A stretch of DNA of 49,968 bases, taken from the NCBI GenBank assembly GCA_028714315.1, contig JAQTMN010000013.1, positions 1-49,968 on the forward strand, in the 5' to 3' direction. The notes below the pieces were generated by a model that was not told the origin of the DNA, made no database searches, and worked only from the letters and a program-made list of their open reading frames with translations. Source of the stretch: Sulfuricella sp. (GTDB taxonomy: Bacteria; Pseudomonadota; Gammaproteobacteria; Burkholderiales; Sulfuricellaceae). Positions 43,842 through 49,968 of the stretch are shown one piece after another. Within the stretch, counting starts at the first letter, position 1, and every line of letters begins with the position of its first letter. A program made the position numbers and the translations under genes.

Positions 43842-43880
43842 CCCCAAATCATGAAACGGCGATGCGCCATGACCGTTAGG
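43842..43880. repeat. Dispersed intergenic repeat, copy C (partly inverted)
   Basis: GGCGATGCGCCATGACCGTTAG matches 47609-47630 in the same orientation, but the preceding CCCCAAATCATGAAAC is the reverse complement of GTTTCATGATTTGGGG in that copy. One part of the element is therefore inverted relative to the other. Confidence 0.6.
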
Positions 43881-43881
43881 C

Positions 43882-44763
43882 TCATAGCAATAGCCCCATG
43901 CTTAGCAATATCCCGAAACCCAGCTGCAGCTGCGCAGTCTGCGCCAAAATCCGGTTGAACGCCGGCCCCGGTGCTTCGCGCCAGAAGCGCCGGACCAGGT
44001 GCAGCGCCCAGGGCAAGGTCAGCACCGGCATCCATTGTCCGAGCAGCGGCAGCAGCAGGTACGGCACCAAAATCAGCAGCAGGTATTCGACCTTGCTGGC
44101 CGACCGGCCGATGCGCACGGCCAGGGTGTTTTTGCCGATCTTGCGGTCGTTGTCGAGATCGCGGGTATTGTTCACCACGATCACGGCGGCTGCGAGCAGG
44201 CCGACCATCGAGGCCGCCCAGAAAGGCGGCCAGCCGAGACGCAGCGTTTGCAGGTAATAGCTGCCCATCACCGCGCCCAGCCCGAAGAACAACCAGACGA
44301 ACAGCTCGCCCAGCCCGCTGTAGGCGATCGGCCGCGGCCCGCCGGTATAGCTCCAGCCGGCGGCAACGGAAGCCAGCCCGAGCAGCAGGATTGGCCAGCT
44401 GCCATGCCACACCAGGTAAATACCCAGCAGCACGGCCCCGCCGAAACAGGCGAACGCGCCGCGGCGCACGGCGGCGGGAGCCAGCCAGCCCGACGCGGTG
44501 GCGCGCGCGGGGCCGAGGCGCTCGGCGCCGTCCGCGCCGCGCTCGAAATCGCTCACGTCGTTGTGCAGGTTGGTGCCGACCTGGATCAGGATGGCCGCCG
44601 CCAGCGCCGCGAGGAGCGGCAGCCAGGCAATCGCGCCGGTCTCGGCAAAAGCTGCGCTGCTGCCGACCAGCACCGGCACGATGGAAACGGTCAGCGTCTT
44701 GGGGCGGATCGCCAGCCACCACACCAGAGGTGAGGGGTGAGGGGTGAGGGGTGAGGAATTCAT
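43882..44763 (-). CDS. menA: 1,4-Dihydroxy-2-naphthoate prenyltransferase MenA
   Basis: A 293-residue UbiA-type membrane prenyltransferase with about eight to nine segments. The prenyl-diphosphate binding motif is NLHNDVSDFERG, and the second Asp-rich motif is NNTRDLDNDRKIGK. It attaches the prenyl tail to give demethylmenaquinone. The N-terminal 13 residues come from four tandem 7-bp repeats (44729-44756), whose length of 28 bases is not a multiple of three, so a change in repeat number would shift the frame. The ATG at 44763 has no clear ribosome site; a GTG at 44724 after the repeats is an alternative start. Confidence 0.9.
   Translation of the reverse strand: MNSSPLTPHPSPLVWWLAIRPKTLTVSIVPVLVGSSAAFAETGAIAWLPLLAALAAAILIQVGTNLHNDVSDFERGADGAERLGPARATASGWLAPAAVRRGAFACFGGAVLLGIYLVWHGSWPILLLGLASVAAGWSYTGGPRPIAYSGLGELFVWLFFGLGAVMGSYYLQTLRLGWPPFWAASMVGLLAAAVIVVNNTRDLDNDRKIGKNTLAVRIGRSASKVEYLLLILVPYLLLPLLGQWMPVLTLPWALHLVRRFWREAPGPAFNRILAQTAQLQLGFGILLSMGLLL
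44729..44756. repeat. Four tandem GGTGAGG heptamers in the menA 5' end
   Basis: Four perfect copies of GGTGAGG, read as residues 3-12 of MenA. They are similar in sequence to the GAGTGAGGAG units of the nosH-nosF hairpin. Confidence 0.8.
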
Positions 44764-44783
44764 GTGCTGCGCAAATCGCTCTC

Positions 44784-45599
44784 TTACGGCCGGCGCGGGA
44801 ACTTGCCGAAATCGGGGGGACGCTTCTCCAGCCAGGCGTTGCGGCCTTCCTGTCCCTCCTCGGTCATGTAGAACAGGGCGGTGGCGTTGCCCGCGAGCTC
44901 CTGGATGCCGGCCAGGCCGTCGGTGTCGGCGTTGAAGGCGGCCTTCAGCATCCTCAGCGCGGTGGGCGAGAGTTGCAGCATTTCACGGCACCATTTGACG
45001 GTTTCGTTTTCCAGCTCGGCCAGCGGCACCACGGCGTTGACCAGCCCCATCGCCAGTGCCTCCTGCGCATCGTACTGGCGGCAAAGGAACCAGATTTCCT
45101 TGGCTTTCTTGATGCCCACCGTGCGCGCCAGGAGGCCCGCGCCGAAGCCGGCGTCGAAGCTGCCGACGCGCGGCCCGGTCTGGCCGAAGCGGGCGTTGTC
45201 GGCGGCGACGGTCAGGTCGCACACCAGGTGCAGCACGTGGCCGCCGCCGATGGCGTAGCCCGCCACCATCGCCACCACCGGCTTGGGCAGGCCGCGGATC
45301 TGGCGCTGCAAATCCAGCACGTTGAGGTAGGGCACGCCTTGGTCGTCGTGATAGCCGCCGTCGTCGCCCCGCACTTTCTGGTCGCCGCCGGAACAGAACG
45401 CCTGGTCGCCGGCGCCGGTCAGGATGACGGCCCCCACGGCGGGATCCCGGTGCGCCAGATGAAACGCGTCCATCAGCTCGCGCACGGTTTGCGGGCGGAA
45501 AGCATTGCGCACGGCGGGACGATTGATCGCGATCCGGGCGATGCCCTCGGCCTGGTGGTAGAGAATATCTTCAAACTTGCCGGCAGGTTTCCAGTCCAT
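44784..45599 (-). CDS. menB: 1,4-Dihydroxy-2-naphthoyl-CoA synthase MenB
   Basis: A 271-residue crotonase-family enzyme that closes the naphthoquinone ring. The MenB signature [21 protein letters not shown], the loop [11 protein letters not shown] and the C-terminal [20 protein letters not shown] are present. I chose the ATG at 45599 (MDWKPAG), which is the usual MenB N-terminus; the longer frame above has no motif. It is the first gene of menB-menA-tlpA-menC. Confidence 0.93.
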   Translation of the reverse strand: MDWKPAGKFEDILYHQAEGIARIAINRPAVRNAFRPQTVRELMDAFHLAHRDPAVGAVILTGAGDQAFCSGGDQKVRGDDGGYHDDQGVPYLNVLDLQRQIRGLPKPVVAMVAGYAIGGGHVLHLVCDLTVAADNARFGQTGPRVGSFDAGFGAGLLARTVGIKKAKEIWFLCRQYDAQEALAMGLVNAVVPLAELENETVKWCREMLQLSPTALRMLKAAFNADTDGLAGIQELAGNATALFYMTEEGQEGRNAWLEKRPPDFGKFPRRP

Positions 45600-45797
45600 G
45601 ATTTTCGGCCCCACAAAATCGCCACAGTATATCGGTGCGGCCGATTTTCTCAAATGCGGCAGGGCCGAAGCGAAACGAAACTTTCCATTTTCATATCTCG
45701 GCGCAGCCCGCCCGACGCAAATTCCATTCCCCTGTTTTTTCGGATAAACTTTCCGCGCATCGTCTAAAAACCTATTATTTTCGAGGACACCCACGCC

Positions 45798-47453
45798 ATG
45801 CTCAGCAACCTCAATGTCGGCCCGCGCCTGATCGTCCTGAACATCCTGCTCGCCCTATTCATGGCCGTGATCGGCATCGTCGGCCTACGCGGCATGTCCA
45901 GCGTGGTCACCAACCTGGAAACGGTCTATACCGAACGGACCGTTCCCCTCACCGACCTGGGCAAGATCAGCACGCTGCTGAATTCCAATTTCAGCGAGAT
46001 TCTGCGCGGCTTCCAGCACAACCCCGCGGGCGAACTGGCCAAGCTGCACGACCACCCGGTGAGCGAGCACACCGCCCGCATCCAGGCCAACGCCGCGGCA
46101 ATCGACGAAGCCTGGGCGCGCTACATGACGATCCGCCATTCGCCGGAAGAACAGAAACTGGCGGAGGACTTCGCCCGGAAGCGCGATGCCTATGCGAAAG
46201 ACCTGCTGCAACCGACGGTGCAGGCCCTGAACAACAACGACTATTCCATCGAAACGGTAAGCCGCTTCCTCAAGGGCAACCGCACCCGCTACAAACCCAT
46301 GAACGATGCGCTGGAAGCGTTGATCGCCCAGCAAATCCAGACCGCCAAGGCGGAATACGACGAATCCCGCGCCAGCTACGCCAGCGCCCGTGCCCTCTCG
46401 ATCGGCGTCATCGTCGGCGGCGTGGCGCTGGGCCTGATCCTGGCTTGGTGGATCATCCGTTCGATCACCGGCCCGCTCAACCGGATGCGCGCCACCATCG
46501 CCGACGTCGAGAAGAACGGCGACTTCACCCGCCGCATCGCCATCGGGGCGGACGACGAAGTCGGCCAAACCGCCAAATCCTTCAACGAACTCCTGGCCTC
46601 CCTGCAGCAGACCCTCGGCCAGGTGCTCGCCAGCGTCGCAAAAGTGGAAGACGCGGCGCAAAGGCTGTCGTCCTCTTCCGAACAGGTCGCCACCAGCTCG
46701 TCGAACCAGAGCGAGGCGACTTCCGCCATGGCCGCGGCGGTGGAGGAAATGACCGTCAGCATCAACCACGTATCCGGCAACGCCCGCGAGGCGGTGGACA
46801 TTTCGAAAAAATCCGGGAGCATGTCCACCGACGGCAGGGATGTCATCCAGAAGGCCGCCACGGAGATGTCGCAAATCGCCGAAACCGTGCGTCACACCGC
46901 CCGCGCCATCGAAGAACTGGGCCAGCATTCCAACGGGATTTCCTCCATCGTCCAGGTGATCAAGGACGTCGCCGACCAGACCAACCTGCTCGCCCTCAAC
47001 GCGGCCATCGAAGCCGCCCGCGCCGGCGAGCAGGGGCGCGGCTTCGCCGTCGTGGCGGACGAAGTGCGCAAGCTGGCGGAGCGCACCACCAAGGCCACGG
47101 AGGAAATCACTCAGATGATCGCCTCGATGCAGGCGAGCGCCCAAGCCGCGGTCGCCACCATGGGCTCCGCCGTCGGCAAGGTGGGCGGCGGCGTGGCGCT
47201 GGCCAACCAGGCCGACACGTCGATCGTCCAGATCAGGGATAGCGCCGAGCGCATCATCAACGTCGTCAACGACATCTCGTCGGCGCTGGCCGAACAAAGC
47301 AGCGCCAGCAACGACATCGCCGGCCAAGTGGAAAAGGTCGCGCAGATGACCGAGGAAAACAGCGCCGCCGCCAGCGAAACCGCCAGCGCCGCCAACAACC
47401 TGAAAGCGCTGGCGAGCGACATGACGGCCGCGGTTAATCGGTTCAAGATTTAA
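45798..47453 (+). CDS. Methyl-accepting chemotaxis protein
   Basis: A 551-residue chemoreceptor. A first membrane helix (12-33) and a periplasmic four-helix-bundle-like sensor (about 35-195) are followed by a second membrane helix (about 196-217), HAMP (about 218-270), and the cytoplasmic hairpin with the signature [37 protein letters not shown]. The ligand is unknown. It is divergent from menB. It may guide cells to electron acceptors of this pathway, but that is inference from position only. Confidence 0.93.
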   Translation: MLSNLNVGPRLIVLNILLALFMAVIGIVGLRGMSSVVTNLETVYTERTVPLTDLGKISTLLNSNFSEILRGFQHNPAGELAKLHDHPVSEHTARIQANAAAIDEAWARYMTIRHSPEEQKLAEDFARKRDAYAKDLLQPTVQALNNNDYSIETVSRFLKGNRTRYKPMNDALEALIAQQIQTAKAEYDESRASYASARALSIGVIVGGVALGLILAWWIIRSITGPLNRMRATIADVEKNGDFTRRIAIGADDEVGQTAKSFNELLASLQQTLGQVLASVAKVEDAAQRLSSSSEQVATSSSNQSEATSAMAAAVEEMTVSINHVSGNAREAVDISKKSGSMSTDGRDVIQKAATEMSQIAETVRHTARAIEELGQHSNGISSIVQVIKDVADQTNLLALNAAIEAARAGEQGRGFAVVADEVRKLAERTTKATEEITQMIASMQASAQAAVATMGSAVGKVGGGVALANQADTSIVQIRDSAERIINVVNDISSALAEQSSASNDIAGQVEKVAQMTEENSAAASETASAANNLKALASDMTAAVNRFKI

Positions 47454-47478
47454 CGTGAAACTCGCGAGTAGGATGATC

Positions 47479-47582
47479 TGTGGGTCAGGCTTTCTCGCCC
47501 GTGCGAGCAGCTACGCTGCCGCTCGCGGCGGGGACACTCCTTACGGGTGCGGCCTGACTGTACGGCTGAAGCCGCACCCACA
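47479..47582. repeat. TGTGGGT inverted-repeat element, copy 2
   Basis: The element starts TGTGGGTCAGGC and ends GCCGCACCCACA. It is the reverse orientation of the copy at 12288-12352 and carries its own inner inverted repeats. It separates the two parts of the dispersed repeat at 47453-47477 and 47579-47630. Confidence 0.7.
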
Positions 47583-47630
47583 ACGGACGCTGTTTCATGA
47601 TTTGGGGCGGCGATTCGCCATGGCCGTTAG
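47579..47630. repeat. Dispersed intergenic repeat, copy B (interrupted)
   Basis: The segment from CACAACGGACGC to GGCCGTTAG matches 10725-10773 with few substitutions, and 47453-47477 (ACGTGAAACTCGCGAGTAGGATG) matches the start of copy A. The TGTGGGT element lies between them. The end of this repeat contains the ATG at 47620. Confidence 0.65.
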
Positions 47631-47634
47631 ACGA

Positions 47635-48108
47635 ATGTTCCATAAATCGGCGCTTGCCCTGTTCGGGGCGCTGTTCCTGACCGGGACGGCCGGGGCCGCC
47701 GCGCCGGCTCCCGGCCAACCCCAGGAACTGCACTGCCCGGTATGCCGCATGAACCCGGCCAACTACCCGAAGTGGCGTTGCCGCATCGTTTTCCGGGACA
47801 GCGCAGCGGCCGATTTCGACTCTCCCGCCGACCTGTTCCGCTTTCTCGGCAACATGGCAAAATATGATCGCCAACACGCCGCGGCGGACATCGCGCAGAT
47901 CGACGTCACCGACTACGCCCGGCGAGTCCGGATCGATGCGCGGCGCGCGTTTTTCGTTGCCGGCTCTTCGATCAGGGGGCCGATGGGTCCGGACCTGCCG
48001 GCCTTCGAAAACAGGGCTGACGCGGAATTTCTCGCCCGCAGCGCGGGCGGCAAGGTGATAGGCTTCGACCAGGCCATCAGGGAAATCAACGGCGCCCCGG
48101 CCCGCTAG
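47635..48108 (+). CDS. nosL: Second NosL-like copper-binding protein
   Basis: A 157-residue protein with an N-terminal signal (FHKSALALFGALFLTGTAGAAA) and the NosL motif CPVCRMNPANYPKWRCRI, then FDSPADLFRFLG and a C-terminal GSSIRGPMGPDLPAF segment. Unlike nosL at 32453 it has no lipobox cysteine, so it may be soluble in the periplasm. It is after the chemoreceptor gene and before the second NarXL pair. The ATG at 47635 is used; the ATG at 47620, inside the intergenic repeat, would add five residues. No strong ribosome site is seen for either. Confidence 0.78.
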   Translation: MFHKSALALFGALFLTGTAGAAAPAPGQPQELHCPVCRMNPANYPKWRCRIVFRDSAAADFDSPADLFRFLGNMAKYDRQHAAADIAQIDVTDYARRVRIDARRAFFVAGSSIRGPMGPDLPAFENRADAEFLARSAGGKVIGFDQAIREINGAPAR

Positions 48109-48214
48109 GAAAAACCGGTGCAGCGCGTTTTCGAAGAACCGACAGCCTTGTCGTTCAGTCCAATTCAGTGTCTCCATCGTTTCGGGTCGGTTGCCCGACC
48201 GCAAACATCGGCTT

Positions 48215-48243
48215 TTGTTTTTTGGCGGAATGATGGCTACAAT
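48215..48243 (+). promoter_or_regulatory. Sigma-70-like promoter candidate for the second NarXL pair
   Basis: TTGTTT and TACAAT hexamers are separated by exactly 17 bases, about 40 bases before the kinase ATG. Confidence 0.45.
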
Positions 48244-48282
48244 ACTTTCCCCAAGCGCAAATTACCGGCCCCAGGAAAATTC

Positions 48283-49497
48283 ATGACCCAGGATGTTGGC
48301 CTCCATACCGCCTCCGCCAGCGCGATCAAAATCCCAGTCCACGGAACCTACAAGATTCCCGCGCTGCGGGTATTGTCGGAAATCACCAGCAGCCTGTCCA
48401 CCGAGAACAACCTCGAATCCTTGCTGGAGCGCTTCCTCGGCACCATGGTCAAGCTCGCCGGCGCGGATGCCGGCGCGGTGCGGGTGCTCACCGCGGACGG
48501 TCTCCACCTGCGCCTGGTCGGCTCGCTGGGCCTGCCGCCCGAAGTACTCGAACAGGAGCGCTACATTCCGGTCGAATGCGGCGTCTGCGGCGAGGCCGCA
48601 CGCGAGCATACGGTGCACAACAGCACCAACCTGAAAGCCTGCGAGGAGCGCACCGCGCACAGCTATTTCGGCAAGCAGTGCCAGCGCGTGGTGGCGGTGC
48701 CGCTACGCTACCAGGGCAAGATGCTCGGCGTCTACAACCTGTTCATGGCCACCGACAGCCCGGTGCCGGAGGACGTTTCGCTGTTGTTCCACTCGATCAG
48801 CGAACACCTCGGCATGGCGCTGGAAAATTCCCGGCTGACGCGGGAAAACCTGCGCATCACGCTGACCAACGAGCGCCAGATGCTGGCCAACGAACTGCAC
48901 GACTCCCTCGCCCAGACCATGGCCTACATGAAAATGCGCCTGCCGCTATTGCGCGACGCCATGGAAAACCGCGACGAAACGCGCTCCAACAAATACCTCA
49001 ACGACCTGAGCCAGGCGCTGGAATCGGCCTACGCCGAACTGCGCGAACTGCTTTCCCAGTTCCGCAACAAGATGGACCCGCGCGGCCTGCTGCCGGCGAT
49101 CTACGATATCGTCGGTGATTTTTACGACAAGACCGGCATCACCATCGACTTCGCCAACCAGGCGCCGGACATCAATCTCACGCCGGACAAGGAAGTGCAG
49201 GTCTACCACATCGTGCGCGAGGCGCTCGCCAACGTGTCCAAGCACTCCCGCGCCAACCACGTCGCCCTCGCCATCGACATCAAACAGGGGCGCTACCTGA
49301 TCAGCGTCGAAGACAACGGCATCGGCATCGCCGGCAAGATCAATGCCGACAACGGCATGCACCTGGGCCTAAACATCATGCGCGAGCGGGCGCGGCACCT
49401 GAACGGGGAAGTCACCGTCAGCCCCGGCGCCAAATGCGGCACGCGGGTGGTGCTGGATTTCCCGGCATCGGCGCAACGGGGAGATGACGAAGCATGA
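48283..49497 (+). CDS. Soluble NarX-like sensor histidine kinase with Cys-rich GAF domain
   Basis: A 404-residue kinase without membrane segments. Residues about 25-185 form a GAF domain with four cysteines (Cys99, Cys102, Cys120, Cys133: VECGVCGEA ... KACEER ... KQCQRV). The HisKA_3 domain has His206 in NELHDSLAQ, and the HATPase domain has DNGIGI and GLNIMRERA. The C-terminal half is very similar to NarX at 5433, but the membrane sensor and P-box are missing. The cysteines could bind an iron-sulfur cluster or metal and sense O2, NO or redox; that is inferred. It overlaps the response regulator gene by 4 bases. The ATG at 48283 has an AGGA site. Confidence 0.92.
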   Translation: MTQDVGLHTASASAIKIPVHGTYKIPALRVLSEITSSLSTENNLESLLERFLGTMVKLAGADAGAVRVLTADGLHLRLVGSLGLPPEVLEQERYIPVECGVCGEAAREHTVHNSTNLKACEERTAHSYFGKQCQRVVAVPLRYQGKMLGVYNLFMATDSPVPEDVSLLFHSISEHLGMALENSRLTRENLRITLTNERQMLANELHDSLAQTMAYMKMRLPLLRDAMENRDETRSNKYLNDLSQALESAYAELRELLSQFRNKMDPRGLLPAIYDIVGDFYDKTGITIDFANQAPDINLTPDKEVQVYHIVREALANVSKHSRANHVALAIDIKQGRYLISVEDNGIGIAGKINADNGMHLGLNIMRERARHLNGEVTVSPGAKCGTRVVLDFPASAQRGDDEA

Positions 49498-49968
49498 GCG
49501 AACCGGTCCGCGTCGTCCTGGTCGATGACCACACCCTGTTCCGCATGGGCCTCGCCGAGCTGCTCGAACAGCGCGGCAGCATCAAGGTAGTGGGCGTCAC
49601 CGGCAATGCCGACGAAGCACGCCGCCTGCTGCGCGAAGAAAAACCCGACGTGCTGATCATGGACCTGCACATGCCGCCGCTCGACGGCCTCACCCTGTTC
49701 CGCCAGCTGCGCCACGAAGGCTATGCCACGCCCACCCTGATGCTGACGGTGAGCAACGCGGAGGAGGACCTATCCAACGTGCTGCGCGCCGGCGCGCGCG
49801 GCTACCTGCTCAAGGACATGGAGCCGGACGACGTGGTGGACGCGATCCTGCGCGCCTCGCGCGGCGAAACCGTGGTGGCGCCGGCGATGACCATGAAGCT
49901 GGTCAAGCTGCTGCAAAACGACCAGCCGACGCCGTCTTCCAGTTCGATGCTGGACACGCTCACCTCGC
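49494..49968 (+). CDS. NarL-family response regulator (3' part missing)
   Basis: The first 158 residues of a second NarL-type regulator; the gene runs off the right edge before its DNA-binding domain. The receiver domain has Asp11/Asp12, Asp57 in LIMDLHMPPLDG and LTVSNAEED / GYLLKDMEP, and a low-complexity linker (PTPSSSS) follows. It overlaps the cytoplasmic kinase by 4 bases (ATGA) and must be its partner. It is clearly related to NarL at 7370 (VDDHTLFR, DLHMP, RAGA-GYLLK). Confidence 0.93.
   Translation, partial: MSEPVRVVLVDDHTLFRMGLAELLEQRGSIKVVGVTGNADEARRLLREEKPDVLIMDLHMPPLDGLTLFRQLRHEGYATPTLMLTVSNAEEDLSNVLRAGARGYLLKDMEPDDVVDAILRASRGETVVAPAMTMKLVKLLQNDQPTPSSSSMLDTLTS

Noticed and set aside
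45885-47327. 480-residue minus-strand frame over the chemoreceptor gene
   Set aside because: Antisense to a gene with the full MCP signature; no independent features.

Overview
The window is a GC-rich stretch from a denitrifying bacterium. Gene families and their order point to a betaproteobacterium (Rhodocyclales, Nitrosomonadales or Sulfuricellaceae-like): a narXL-narK1-narK2-narG arrangement, cd1-type nirS, a fused nirDL, clade II nosZ and many REP-like intergenic repeats. The genus cannot be fixed from sequence alone. About 45 protein-coding genes are supported; most are on the minus strand. No tRNA, rRNA, CRISPR array or transposase gene was seen.

Layout. 1-8035: respiratory nitrate reduction. 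A partial narG, then narK2 and narK1 (minus strand) diverge from the nitrate two-component pair narX-narL (plus strand). 8246-12257: an orphan molybdopterin oxidoreductase (minus), a small Yip1-like membrane protein behind an unusual long palindrome, and a DNR-type Crp/Fnr regulator gene preceded by an FNR/DNR box. 12367-26148: a large cytochrome cd1 nitrite reductase and heme d1 cluster, read leftwards: nirS, nirT-like, a diheme/EB_dh-like cytochrome, a c4-like cytochrome, a second nirT-like gene, nirC, nirF, nirDL, nirG, another diheme cytochrome, a periplasmic double-PilJ protein, nirH, a hemerythrin-domain protein, nirJ and nirN. nirE is absent from the window.

26423-45599: menaquinone biosynthesis genes bracket a clade II nitrous oxide reductase cluster, all on the minus strand: menB-menA-tlpA-menC, then nosZ-nosC1-nosC2-nosB-nosD-nosG-nosH-nosF-nosL-nosY, then menG(ubiE)-menE-menF-menD. 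menH is not in the window. 45798-49968 (plus strand): a methyl-accepting chemotaxis protein, a second NosL-like protein, and a second NarXL-like pair whose kinase has no membrane segments.

How it works together (inference from families): NarK proteins move nitrate in and nitrite out, and NarG reduces nitrate. NirS, with heme d1 made by NirF/DL/G/H/J/N, reduces nitrite to NO. NosZ reduces N2O with electrons probably drawn from menaquinol through NosG/NosH/NosB and the small cytochromes NosC1/NosC2. The men genes next to nos suggest that the quinol needed for that branch is made from the same locus. Perfect or near-perfect TTGA(T/C)-N4-ATCAA boxes stand before dnr, nirS, nosZ, nosC1 and nosC2, consistent with a DNR/FNR regulon. 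No norCB genes are visible. The leftward clusters are interrupted by strong hairpins and foldback repeats that probably shape transcript levels.
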